DNA of 64,000 bases, taken from Colletotrichum lupini. Its lineage: Eukaryota > Ascomycota > Sordariomycetes > Glomerellales > Glomerellaceae. The stretch's first letter is position 1, and the number at the start of each line of letters is the position of its first letter. A model generated the notes under the pieces. The model was not told the origin of the DNA. It saw only the letters and a program-made list of their open reading frames with translations, and did no database searches. Location of the stretch: NCBI RefSeq assembly GCF_023278565.1, contig NC_064673.1:2046001-2110000 (forward strand), in the 5' to 3' direction. The translations under genes were made by a program, and so were the position numbers. Positions 10,752-22,027 of the stretch are shown piece after piece.

Positions 10752-12616
10752 ATGTCGCAGAAGGAAGACGACAAGTCCATCCGGGGACTCGAAGAAGCGA
10801 CCCTGTTGAGTCCCAACGGAGGCTGTCGGGATGTGGAAAGCATCTCGAGTCCTCGAGGAAGAGAACCCGAACGAGGGACGACCCGTGACGTAGCCAACAT
10901 CGCCATGTTCGAATCCCCAACTATGCGGCCCCTGAGCAGACGTCCCACCATCGAGTCGAGGCGCACGACGTCGCCGCCCAACTCCGTCAAGGCATTTGCC
11001 AATGCGCGCCGCAGAGGACAGGATGTCGAAGCGCACGATCTGAGAGCCTCTTCGCGCAGACCTCAGGCCGAGGTTGAGAGTAGCAATGACTATGGCCTCC
11101 GGGTATCTCAACACTATCCCAATAGCATCAGTCGTAGCTTCCACAGCCGCAAGGCTCTTGATCGCGGTGCTCACGAAACCTCTTCGCCAGTGCCGAAGCC
11201 CAAGTCATCTCCCGAGGCCGAGGACACCAAGCTCGACAACGTCCAAAAAGATGGGCTCCACATCGACTTTGACTATTTGGAGACATTGATTGACGCTGAG
11301 AGTCGTGACCAGTTTGGCAGTTCCGACTTTGTCAATCTTCCGGATAGTTCCATCCCTACCGCTACGCGCATGTTTACCTCCGATGGAGACTTCATCGATG
11401 TTGCATCCCAAGCAGCTTCCATCGCGGGAGAGAAGGAGGCGACAGCACCCCAGCAACCGCTTCCGAGGGCCAGCCAGCACATTGAACAAAGCCGCTTCAA
11501 CTACTTCTCTTCAGCCTTGGAGTCAACCATCCATGCGGCGGAATTCGGCGACCTCGTCCTCCCAGGCGAGAGCATCAGGTCCTTATTCGAGATGCCCGAG
11601 GCAGAGGCCGATGGTGTCTGGTGGCTTAACATGAACAACCCGACTGGCAGCGAGGTCTGGACGATTTGCAAAGCCTTTGGGATCCACCCACTTACCATCG
11701 AAGATATCATCCACCAAGAGAGTCGCGAAAAGATCGAACTCTTTCCGCTGTACTACTTCGCCTGCTTCAGGTCGTTCATCGTCGTCGAGGAAGATAATGA
11801 AAAAGACTATCATCCGTTCAACGTTTATGCGGTAGTCTTCAGGGAGGGAATACTCAGCTTCAGCTTCACTGCAAACTCGCATGCATCGAGGGTTCGATTC
11901 CGGATTTCGCAATTGAAGGAGCAAGTTTCTCTCAGCAGTGACTGGATCTGCTACGCGTTGATGTAAGTCGAAGCCGCCTCTGTTGTCCCTCGAGGAGGCC
12001 GCTTCTTGTAATGAACCTCATCTGACACCAGTGCAGCGATGACATTGTGGACTCTTTTGGACCAGCGATCAACGAGATCGAACGCGAGGCCGATGCGATC
12101 GAAGACCAGGTGTTCATCACTCGTGTAGATGATAACCAAGCCTTTCTTCGGAAGATCGGATACACCAGAAAGAACGTGATGAGTCTCATGCGCCTGCTCG
12201 GCGGGAAGGCAGACGTGCTTCGTGCTTTCACTAAGAGATGCACTGAAGATTTCGATGTCACGCCACACATGGACATTGCCCTTTACCTTGGCGATATCCA
12301 AGATCACGCGGTAACGATGATGCACAGCCTTGTCCACTTCGACACCATGCTCTCGCGATCGCACAGCAACTACCTGGCGCAGCTCTCGATTGACAACATC
12401 GATATGGGTAACCGGACGAACGACTTCTTGAGTCGGGTGACGGTCATCGCCACTGTTATTGTTCCTCTCAATGTTGTGTGTGGTCTTTTCGGCATGAACG
12501 TCAAGGTCCCTTGGAAGGATACTGACAACCTTAACGCGTTCTTTGGAATCCTGGGCAGCATAACTGCTTTCGCTCTGCTGTCTCTTCTTGTTGCTCGACG
12601 TTTTAAATACCTCTGA
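10752..12616 (+). CDS. CorA-family Mg2+ transporter (Alr1/Mnr2-like)
   Basis: Two exons, 10752-11962 and 12037-12616, joined by a 74-nt GTAAGT...GCAG intron, give 596 residues. An in-frame ATG at 10695 would add 19 residues; I prefer MSQKEDD because the added stretch is basic and unconserved in character. The N-terminal about 200 residues are polar and Ser/Arg-rich, as in Alr/Mnr2 proteins. The CorA cytoplasmic domain follows (VWWLNMNNPTGSEVWTICKA, FGIHPLTIEDIIHQESREKI, YYFACFRSF). The C-terminus has two membrane helices separated by the selectivity motif GMN (about residues 556-558, in CGLFGMNVKVPW), ending in RRFKYL. The family forms pentameric Mg2+ channels in plasma or vacuolar membrane. 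Everything looks intact. It is a housekeeping-type gene lying between damaged accessory genes. Confidence 0.95.
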
Positions 12617-13372
12617 GAATGATGTCGAGTAATTAGATCTATTTCTTTTCTTAAAATACGTATACTCCATAACGTTGCGACAACAAATTCAATTGATTTC
12701 ACGAACTACACGTGCAAGCAGTCTGCTTACTTCCATCAGGCCTCTTTATGGTCTACTCATGTGAAGTCCACGAAATTACCTTTCTGCCACCGGCCTGGAA
12801 TCTTGTGGTAAAGCGAGATAAATTGGAAGGTACTTGTAACATGTTCGTTGTCAGCATGTCTCGAAGAAAGAGTATTGGTTGGCACCCGCCGTCTCTTGCA
12901 TGTCGCTGTTTACTTACTCGCGTACTATGGTGCCACCTTCTTGCTCATGTTCAACTTCCGTCCAACTTATCTCGGCGGCAATCGCAACTACGATACTTAA
13001 ACGTGCCTCCCTAGTCGCGCGTGGTTTCCCATACCAAGACGCCTTGCAACTTCTTCATCCGGGAAGGCGCTGTGCCAAGCCTTGAGATCTTCCGCCTTGG
13101 CAGCTGTCGATGTCACACCAGTTCAATACGTCCTTCCCCAGTCAGACTATCACCTCCCCTTTTGATGTTGCCATGCCATTGTTTTGCGAGGCATATTCCA
13201 GTCTGCTAGAAGAGGGGAAGCTGCAGGTGTTTAAGCGACCTTCACGAGCCGCTCATGGTTCTTGCTTTTCGAACTTATAAATGAGGCTCTCAGCTTCGCA
13301 TGCTTCGTCAAGATTCGATTCGTCGACGTCAAGCCTCTCATTGCCTCATCACTATTTGCACATTATTTCACC
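12617..13372. other. Intergenic region
   Basis: No supported gene. It contains the 3' flank of the Mg2+ transporter and the promoter of the carboxypeptidase, including a TATA-like element. Confidence 0.6.
13275..13282 (+). promoter_or_regulatory. TATA-like element upstream of the carboxypeptidase
   Basis: The sequence TTATAAAT lies about 95 nt before the ATG at 13373, a usual distance for fungal secreted-protease genes. Position and motif only. Confidence 0.35.
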
Positions 13373-14441
13373 ATGAAGGCGTCGCTCATCTCAGCTGTTG
13401 CCCTGGTTCCTGCGGCTCTGGGCGCGACTGTTCCCCGATCTGCGAAGGTCGACTATACTGGCTTCAAGGGTCTTCGCATCACTCTCCCCGAGGGCTCCGA
13501 GAACTTGGCCGACCAGATTAACGAGTTAGCTGCGACGATCTTGAACCCCGGCGCCAAGGAACAGCTCGATGTCGTCGTATCTCCCGACAATGTCGACGCC
13601 ATCAGCCAGCTGGCTGTAAACACCACGATCCTCCTCGAGGACGTCGGTGCTGCTTTTGCGGATGAAGATATGGCAACGGTTTATGCTGGTGAGTCTATGG
13701 ATCATTACCACGAACTGATCTCACCTCATACTCATCGATCCATCAGTCCCCAGCGAAACCTGGTTCACTTCTTATCACAGCTATGCCGACCACTTGACTT
13801 TCTTGAGAGACCTCCAGAGCAGCTTTCCCGGCCAATCTGAAATCACTACCGCGGGCTCATCTTTCCAAGGCCGAGCGCTCACCGGCATTCATATCTGGGG
13901 AAGCGGCGGCAAAGGGTCCAAGCCGGCTGTTGTTCTCCACGGCACCGTTCACGCTCGTGAGTGGATTAGCACGATGGTGAGTAATAACCACAACATCCAC
14001 AAGTATTCACTGCAATCTGAGTCATTCTAATCAACACATCATGTCAGACTACAGAGTATGTGGCTTGGCAACTTTTGACAAAGTACGCAACAGACTCTGC
14101 CATCAAGGCCGTGGTTGATAAGTTTGACTGGTACATCACTCCTGTGGTGAACCCAGATGGTGCGCGCCCCTGCAGAACCTCGCCTGAAAACGAAGAGCAA
14201 ACTCATTCTTACCATTCTTCCAGGCTTTGTTTACACTCAGTCCACTGACCGTCTCTGGCGCAAAAATCGCCAGACCAACACCGGCAGTTCCTGCATCGGC
14301 CGCGACCCCAACCGTAACTGGCCGTATAAGTGGGAGCTGACCGGAGGTGCTTCGACAAGCCCCTGCGCCGAGACTTACAAGGGGGCTGCCGCCGCCGATA
14401 CCCCAGAAATCAAGGGTCTTAAGGCGCAGATCGACTCTTTG
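13373..14441 (+). pseudogene. Secreted zinc carboxypeptidase A (M14A), 5' part, interrupted by Copia C2
   Basis: Exons 13373-13688, 13747-13976, 14048-14159 and 14224-14441 keep one frame through three GT-AG introns. The product starts with a signal peptide (MKASLISAVALVPAALGATV) and a pro-region (DYTGFKGLRITLPEGSENLA). The M14 catalytic domain follows: Zn-binding HxxE in [12 protein letters not shown], then [11 protein letters not shown], the substrate-binding DRLWRKNRQ and [11 protein letters not shown], then [12 protein letters not shown]. The retrotransposon enters exactly after codon TTG at 14441. The remaining coding sequence resumes in phase at 22028. Joined, the gene encodes 415 residues, a normal length for fungal MCPA-type preproenzymes, with no other stop or frameshift. 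The family removes C-terminal hydrophobic residues from peptides outside the cell. Confidence 0.93.
14437..14441. repeat. Target site duplication CTTTG, left copy (C2)
   Basis: CTTTG directly precedes the TGTCACGAG start of the left LTR and recurs at 22023-22027 directly after the right LTR. Five bases is normal for Copia integrase. Confidence 0.95.
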
Positions 14442-14618
14442 TGTCACGAGTTATGGCACGCAGCAATGGGCATACGGAGTGTGGTAAAAGTGGCTTAACT
14501 ATCAAAGTAGAAATAGACAAAAGGAGAAGGTCTATATATACGATATCTAAGATAGACACGTGATTTAGTACGTAACGGGCACTTTATAAGGTGCGATTAC
14601 TATCCCTATTACGTAACA
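14442..14618 (-). repeat. 3' LTR of Copia C2 (177 bp)
   Basis: Begins TGTCACGAG and ends TTACGTAACA, so the TG..CA ends are intact. It is the 3' LTR because pol reads leftward and the polypurine tract is on its inner side. Confidence 0.93.
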
Positions 14619-14628
14619 CACCCCCCAA
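14619..14628 (-). other. Polypurine tract of Copia C2
   Basis: The minus strand reads TTGGGGGGTG immediately before the 3' LTR, the plus-strand primer position of a retrotransposon. The equivalent in C3 (30988-30996) is partly mutated. Confidence 0.75.
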
Positions 14629-15102
14629 TTGCTACCGCTAGGGAGCTATTATACCTAAAATAGAATCTCTAAATACCCTCACAAAGGCCTAATTTAGTCG
14701 AATATAAATAAAGGAAAATTAAGCACAAGGGATACGCGTCTTTTAAACCGCGTTTATTATAAATATATCCCTTTATTTAAAATAAATAGAATCCTAACCC
14801 GGAATAGTGCGTATTCTACTACTTCCGGTATATAAATTACTAAGGGCGAGGCTACTTAGCCGCCTTGCGTATATCTAAATTCTCGCGGTATTACCTAGCT
14901 ATTATTTTTCTTCCTCTTTTTAACTTCTTATAATTACTATAAGTACCCCCGTTTACTACGCGCGCGCGCGCCTATACTATTAAATCGTTTACTAATTTTA
15001 TTCTAAATATAAATATCTAATATATTTAGAAATAATAATAAGTTTCGCGCAATTTCTATAATACTTCTTATATATATATTGTGCGGTTTACTAAGAATTT
15101 AA

Positions 15103-16230
15103 ATAGGTAATAATACTAACGAGCCCCTCCGGGTCGTTACCCCCCCCTACGACCTCCTACCTACCTACTAAGGCCCGGCTACCGAGCTCTCCCTCCCTAG
15201 CTAGGAAAATATCGAGGCTACTAGTCGAGATACCGAGGACTCTATTAAGTTCGAGGCTCTCCTTAGCGGCCGTAATAAGGGCGATAATAAAGTAAATAGT
15301 AGTAGTAAGAGCTCTAACGGGCTTTTACCTATCCCCCCCTCGGAGTTTAAGAGTAAGAATAAGACTAGTTCGGATAATAAGCCCTCTAAGAAGGGTATAT
15401 CGTATACTTATTATCTTAAGAGTTTATGTTTAATATTATTCTAAGGTTTAAAAAACGCAAGGCTAGCTCTTTTTAAAAGGGCAGTAAGAAGTAAAAGAGA
15501 ACGCCGAGAGGCTAAGGTACCCCCCGCGGTAAGTATAGTTTTTTTTATTATTCTAGGCCTATTTAACGTATACTTAGTCCTTAAGAAGCTTAAGGGAGAG
15601 GCTCCTAAGGAACGGGAGATTTAGTACCTACCTTATTTTAAAGTAGCCCTCTGGTATACTAATACTAAGGATAGTAGTCGTTATTTTATAAAAAGTAGTA
15701 GCTAGTATGCGCGCTACTTTAACGGCCGTTCGGCTAAAGGGTATATTGATATACCGGTTATCTTACGGCCGATAGCCTAGGCCCTTACCGAGGCTATTAT
15801 AAGTAGCGCTCCCTTTTTTATAAGTATATTATCCTTTTTTATCGTTAAGAAGCGGACTTCTAACTATAGTTTTAGTAGGATATTACTAAGCTCCGTAATA
15901 TCGTCCGCTAGATATATAATAACTAGAGAATATATAAAAACTATATTGGCTTTTATATAGAGGACTTCCTCGACGCGCGCCCCCGGTCCTCTTTTATACT
16001 TATTATAGTCGTTTATAACTAACCTCTTATTGCGCCGCCCGCTTTTATACCCTAGGTTATTAACCTAACGGTCGTTCCGGCTCTTATGCCCCCCGCTACC
16101 CCCGCTATTCTTAGCTTTATAAACTTCGAGGCGCATAAGACGCGTTTCTTAGCGTACGTATTAACCCTTTTCCTTAATAACGCTATGCTCTTAGCAATCG
16201 CGTACTTCGTAAACTAAGAGTTTAAATAGT
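15103..16230 (+). pseudogene. Candidate antisense membrane-protein frame in the 3' region of Copia C2
   Basis: On the strand opposite to pol, a frame begins at an ATA (15103; ATG if one RIP transition is reversed), reading GNNTNEPLRVVTPPYDLLPT. It continues through a polar region rich in Ser, Lys and Asp, a basic segment (KRAVRSKRERREAK) and a hydrophobic helix (AVSIVFFIILGLFNVYLVL). Nearly all stops up to about 15760 are TAG or TAA at positions where CAG/CAA would give Gln. From about 15760 the coherent reading moves one frame over (ADSLGPYRGYY, YIGFYIEDFLDARPRSSF, RFLAYVLTLFLNNAMLLAIA) to about 16230, by frameshift or intron. The end is uncertain. No family is recognised. The same sequence recurs, more mutated, in C3 (about 31471-32600). 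It could be an accessory gene of the element or a captured host gene; chance openness opposite non-coding sequence is less likely but possible. Confidence 0.5.
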
Positions 16231-16419
16231 AAGTATAAGCCCGGGTCTTATTTCTATATGCGTATACCCTACGGGGTAAAGTTATTTTATTTATTTTAGG
16301 CCTCCGGGCCGCACTCTAGGTTCTATTTATCGTCTGCCTTCGGGCATTGAGTTTTTCTAGGCGTGGCCCAAATTGATTATTTTTAACTATTTTAGCTATT
16401 TATAATAGTTTCTCGTGTA

Positions 16420-19400
16420 TTATAAAAGTTAAGAAGTGTACAGAAATATTCGAACTTAGCTCGTAAAAGGTTTTTAATAAGTCTATCTATTAGTATATTT
16501 TCTATTAATATATAAGTAACCTCGAAGCTACCTCTAGCGTGCTCTTATCTTAGCTATATATTTTATATATCGATATAGCAAAATCGAGTAGCTATTCTTT
16601 CTCCTTCCCCTACGACAAGTCAAATTGTTTACTAATTATCATAGTTAACTAACTATACTTCTCCTAGGTTAAGGGCAATGTCCTTAAAAAGGCGCTTTAG
16701 AGCTATAATCTCTTTTACGGTTTCTTTAAAATAAAAAAGCTTAGCTTCGGTAGTTAACGTCGTAACCGTTACTTAGCGTACTAATTTTTATTAAATTGGG
16801 CCGCTAAAAAGGAATATTATATATCCTTAAGATAATCGTCGTATTACCTCGTTATTTACGAAGCTAGTATCTCTAGCTAGAAATAATAATTACGCACTCG
16901 GTATACTACCGTAGTAGAGTATAAGATATCTCGTTATATAGAAATATCGGATATAGTAATTAATTATTTTAATATAGGTTGCGCTTAGGTTAGTTAAGAA
17001 CCGTGATAATTACGAGTAAGTAAAGGCGACGTCTAGTTTAATTATAATAGCTATATAAAGTATACTCCCGACCTTCTCTTAGTAGCTCTTTATTTCCTCC
17101 TTTATTACCTACCCCTCGTTTAGTTTAAACTCTTCTTAAGGAAGAGGGGTAGCTAAATATAGTAAATCTATAAGGTCGAAGCGCTTAGTAACTCGCTTAA
17201 TATATACGTCGTAAATAAGGTAAACCTTGCGAGTAGTACGGTCTTATAAAATCCGCACTCCGAGGAAGTAATTAATCGGTCCATTCTCCTTAAGGTTAAT
17301 ATATTCTTTTATACCGTCGACGATCCCCTGAGCCGCCTTTCGGTCGTCTCGATAGTACAGAACAATAAAGTCATCGACGTAGAACACTAGTATTACCTTC
17401 CTATTTGCGGTTTAGTAGATATAAATCTCCTCGTAGCTATATATTATGTTTATACTACGGAGTATAGAGGTAAAAGTTTAGAACTAGAGAATTAGCGAGT
17501 CTCAGAGGCTATATAGAGCGCGTTAGAGTTTACTTACTTTGCTAGTGACCTTATATCCCTCCAGGAGTTTAATAATCACTAGCTTCTCGCTCTTAAGAAG
17601 CGCGTTAAGGAATGCGTTAATAGTATTATACTAGTCTACCTTAAGGTCGAATTAGGTAACTATTACTATTACAAGCCTAAAGGCCTTTGCGGCGAGCGTC
17701 GAAGCGTACGTATTTTATAAGGGGTTAAGTAGTTATATATCCCCCCTTATATATATACGTACTTTTACCTCGCTAACCTCGTTATCGACGTCGTACTTAT
17801 AAGTATATACCCACTTTAATAAAAGTAGGATCCCTTATTTAGGATCACGGTCGACCTCTTCCTATATACTAATATCCCTTAGCTTTTTCATTTCTATATC
17901 CATAGCATCCCTAAGTAACTTCTATAGTTACAGTAAGAGATATTTAATATCGCTAAACTTCTTTAGTAAGCTCTAGAAGTTAACTTTAGTAAGTCGTAGT
18001 TTCTAAACTCCTCTAGAGCGCTCTAAATAGGTCCTATAAACTGCTCCTTTTACTACTTAATAGAGTGTTATATATCCTATACTACTTTCCTCTATGGCTT
18101 TTTGCTAATTAGGTATAAAGGTAGAGAAAAAGTAGTCCTAGAGACGGTTATAGTAATCGCCGTCTCTTATATTCGAATATAAGAGCGTCGCGAAGATACT
18201 ACTATCGAAGCGTTATAGAGGTCTGCGGGCCCGGTTTAAACGTCTAGGACCTAACGGAGCTTTACTTAGTACTCGATAAGGCAGTTCTTATAAGCTCTAT
18301 TCTTATATAATAATAGAGGTTTATTATAAGGGTTCCTTACTAACGTCGACTTTAGTATTAGGAATTACTTCTTCGCAATCGGTACCTCGTTTACCGCGTA
18401 CTCTAGCGTTTTACTAAGAGCCGTTAGGAATTAAAAGCTCGAAAACCTCCGTAATATATATAAGCGCTCGTAAGGAGGACTATAAATTACGCAGAGCCGT
18501 CTATAACCCGGTTACTATATCCCCTTTTTTACCCCTACCCCCGAGCTCGCGCAAGGGGGTTATCTTAGGGGTTAGTAATAATAATAAGACTATATTAGCC
18601 TTTTTAGCCTTATTTACCGCACCCTAGAATACGTCTATCGGTTACTTAGCGTCCTAAATAGTTAAAAATCTAATAGTAATACTATCCTCGATTATAGAGT
18701 TATTTTAAGTACTAGCATTTCCGAAGTCTAGATCTACTTCCCCGAGTGCTCGAATTAACTTATCGTTAGTATTAAAGAGTTCTTATATCTCTTAGATTAC
18801 TAAATTTGCTTACTTACCCACGATAGCTTATTCTTCGTGTGCGGGATTATAAAAGACTTTTTCGTTAAACCTAATATTCCTCGTAATAAACACTTACTCG
18901 AGCGCGGGTACCTAGACCCTATATAAGTTATGCGTTTTCAATACATATTTAACTAGGTATCCTATATACCTGCGGGGAAGTACTTTAAACTCCTTCTAAC
19001 GTATACCCCTCTTACGATCCCTATAAAGAGGGTATACTCGGTAGCTATATACGTAGAGGCTACCGAGATACGGGGTAACTAGTTTAGAATCCCGCACTTA
19101 GTAACCCGTCTACTACTAGCGTTAATACCGCTTTTACTAATTAATTTCTATTATAATAAGCGAATCTCCTTCATTAGCCTCCCGTGGGGTAATATTATAA
19201 ATAAAGATTGCCGCTAGTACTATTTCGTCCTATAGATTCGTAAGGAGGTTCGTAAAAAGGCGCATCTTACGAGCTTTAGTAATTACGAGTTAACCTACTT
19301 TTTTAGTATTACTTACGGGTTCCTTTATATATAGAGGTAGAAGTTCTATTCCGATTCCTAGCTCGCTATACTACGTCTTATATACATATCTAACGTTTGC

Positions 19401-21820
19401 GGTTAGGAGAGCGGTCTTATTATTACTTCTAAAAAAGCAGATTAGAGTCCCTTTTTAATAACGAATCGCTACCTCGAGGCTCTATAATACGAAAAGCACT
19501 TCCTCCTCTATTTTTATCTTTAAAAGGAACCCCCTAAGCTACTTATTATATTCGTTAGAAGCTATAAATATATATTATCGTTTACTAAGAAATAGTTCGA
19601 AATAAAAAAGATCTTAGTACACACGGTACTATAGCCGTAAGGCTCTTCTTAAGGGTGGTCCTCTTAAGACTACTATCTTAGCTTCGGATAATACATATGC
19701 TTCATACTTAACTTATAATAGAGGTTTAATACGCATACCTCGAGTCTTATATAATAATCGACGAAGAGTATTAGGTCCGAGATAACCTATTTTAAGGTAC
19801 TAGAGGAGCGCGCTATTAAACCTCTTACGGGTGCGTTAATATAAGCGACGGAATTTTCTATAGCTAACTAGTAGTATAATACTAGCTAGGCTCTATAAGA
19901 TACGCTTAAAGTTTACGGAAGAAGGATAGGATTAGAGGAGCTTATATTCGAAAAAGACTAGATTATTCTTTTAGATAAGCTACTTTTTAATAGTACTCTT
20001 ATAAAGCGTTCCCTATCGTAAAGTATAATCTAGACCGCAGTATTAGAGTGCGCTTCTATTTAGTAGAGTCTCTAAGACTATATTAATATAAAATCCCTCG
20101 ACATAAGTAACGTTTTAGAGCTTTAGATCGCAGGTTCCCTTTCCCTTAGGTCCGTCTAGGACGCCCTTTATAATACGAGTGCCGCGTGTAATAATAGGTA
20201 GTATAATAGTTCTTAATTTAACGTAGTTTTTATCGCCCGATAGTACGCAACTCTCGGGTTTAAGTAGGCTCTTATCGTTAACTAGATATATTACTCTATA
20301 GCTATCTATTACCGTGCTCTAAGAAAGGGGGTGAGCGCTACTTATAGGGGTATTAAAAATTGCGTTTATTTCTAAGTCCTAACTCTTTATAAGTATAGCG
20401 ACTACGTAGCCCTCGTCCTAGTTTATTAATAAGCTCGCTATGGGTTAGTTAGAAGATCCTTTCGGAAACCTAGGTTTTTTAGGGGTTCTATCGTTCCTTA
20501 GCTAACTAGCTTTCTTAAGCTCACCGTAGAGTAATTTCTACTTACTTAATTTAATAGCGGCGAGGACTTCTTTTATATAGCTCCTTAATATTCGCATTAG
20601 TAACTTACTAGCGTTTCGGCCTATAAGTACTTATTCTAATTTTTAGTACGCCGTAGGGCGCTACGGGTGTGCGTAATTATAAGGGTATATAACGTTACCC
20701 TTATTATTTACGTCGTTAACTAAGTTAGAGCGTCTAGTAAAAGTAAAGTAAGCCCCTCTTTAACTTAAAGGTCGTTTAGTATATGCGTCCTAGGTTACTA
20801 AGCTAAATACATACGCAATCTCCTCGAGGGTCCTCGTGTGCGTTCCGAAGGCTATTAATTTGCTAAAGGTCTTATATATGCGTTAGCCCTATATAGGGTT
20901 AAGTCTAGACTTAACTATAATTAGGAAGTTGAGTACGGCGATCTCTCCGCTAATTTCTAAAATATCGTACGTTTTAGCTCAGAAATAAGCGGACTACTAC
21001 TCCTTATACTAGCATTAGGGATTAATTCCGGTCCTCGCTTTATTAAGGGCTTATTAGTATTCCTCTCGAACCGCATTCCTTATTACTAGTTCGGGGGGCA
21101 CAAATTCCTATTTTAGATATTTAACGATTCGCTATATACTAAACTTAGCGCCGTTCTTAATAGCTTTCTAAAATACGTATTCGTATAGTATAGCGTTAAC
21201 TAATTTTACTAACCACTAGGTAAGGACTTTAATATATATATTAATAGTATTACGTTCGTAAGCTATAAGTTACTCGTATTTAGCGTCGAGCTCCTATTAT
21301 TTCTAAATACTCTCGAGCGTATAGATCTTCTTTACGGGTATAGTATAAGGATAGATTTATTTACGTAAAATAAGTAGCATAGCTAGCTTTATAAAAGGAA
21401 ACCCGGCTTAGTTCTATAAGTTACTCGTGCTCAAAGAAGTCGAAAGGTTCGTATTAAGAGTTATATTTAGAAGTTACTAGCGGAGGATTTCTTAGTTTCT
21501 TTAGTCGTTCTCGAACGCTTTATAACGGGCTTAGTAGGCTCGTAGTTCTTTCTTATTATAAGTTACGACTAATCGTCCGAATTCTAAGGGCGAAGTAAGT
21601 ACTATAGAGGGGTCGAGGAATGCGTCGGAATTTAGAGCGTCTAGGTCGACGTACTTCTAGACCCCGACGCCCTTACTCATAGCGCAAAATGCGTTAAACT
21701 ATTTAATTTAACTATTATAGCTAGTTAGTTTAGCTTAGGCTAAAGTAGGTACGAGTAAGTTAGTTATTTTAAAAAGATCGTAGGAATCGTGTTAATAAGT
21801 ACGTTATCGTAGTATAGGGT
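16420..21820 (-). pseudogene. gag-pol of Copia C2 (RIP-inactivated)
   Basis: The minus strand carries Copia pol order. Reverse transcriptase shows VFYVDDFIVLYYRDDRK near 17350-17390 followed by NGPINYFLGVRIL. RNase H ends with RYIDI..., EHARGSFEV and RAKFEYF near 16430-16560. Integrase and gag would fill the higher coordinates but are too mutated for me to mark domain borders. In-frame TAG/TAA codons, mostly explicable from CAG, CAA or TGG, occur throughout. The boundaries given are approximate. Confidence 0.75.
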
Positions 21821-21828
21821 CTTAACTA

Positions 21829-21845
21829 AGAGCTGGGCTCATAAC
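21829..21845 (-). other. Primer-binding site of Copia C2 (half initiator tRNA-Met type)
   Basis: The plus strand reads AGCTGGGCTCATAAC directly beside the 5' LTR. This equals the anticodon-arm sequence of eukaryotic initiator tRNA-Met (GGGCTCATAAC core), so the element's sense strand is complementary to it. Drosophila copia and Ty-like elements prime from such internal tRNA-iMet sequence rather than from the 3' CCA end. Confidence 0.7.
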
Positions 21846-22022
21846 TATCACGAGTTATAGCACGTAGCAATGGGCATACGGAGTGTAATAAAAGTAGCTT
21901 AACTATCAAAGTAGAAATAGACAAAAGGAGAAGGTCTATATACACGATATCTAAGATAGACACGTGATTCAGCACGTAACGGGCACTTTGTGAGGTGCGA
22001 TTACTATCCCTGTTACGTAACA
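21846..22022 (-). repeat. 5' LTR of Copia C2 (177 bp)
   Basis: Begins TATCACGAG (one G-to-A from the other LTR) and ends TGTTACGTAACA. It differs from the left LTR at 12 sites, all transitions. Confidence 0.93.
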
Positions 22023-22027
22023 CTTTG
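22023..22027. repeat. Target site duplication CTTTG, right copy (C2)
   Basis: Follows the right LTR directly and matches 14437-14441. It lets the two parts of the carboxypeptidase be joined without gain or loss of bases. Confidence 0.95.

Larger units (their letters stand above)
14442..22022 (-). mobile_element. Copia-type LTR retrotransposon, family 1 copy C2 (complete, 7,581 bp, RIPed)
   Basis: A complete element with 177-bp LTRs at 14442-14618 and 21846-22022 and perfect CTTTG duplications. Orientation is minus: a polypurine tract (minus strand TTGGGGGGTG, 14619-14628) abuts the left LTR, and a primer-binding site matching an initiator-tRNA-Met anticodon arm abuts the right LTR. Gag-pol occupies about 21.8 down to 16.42 kb. 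The reverse-transcriptase active site YVDD reads at 17370-17381, and the RNase H end (ARGSFEV...AKFEYF) lies near 16430-16560. Between pol and the 3' LTR, about 1.4-1.8 kb carries a frame on the opposite strand. The two LTRs differ at 12 positions, all transitions. This is the least RIPed copy of the family in the window, but stops abound, so it is immobile. Confidence 0.95.
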
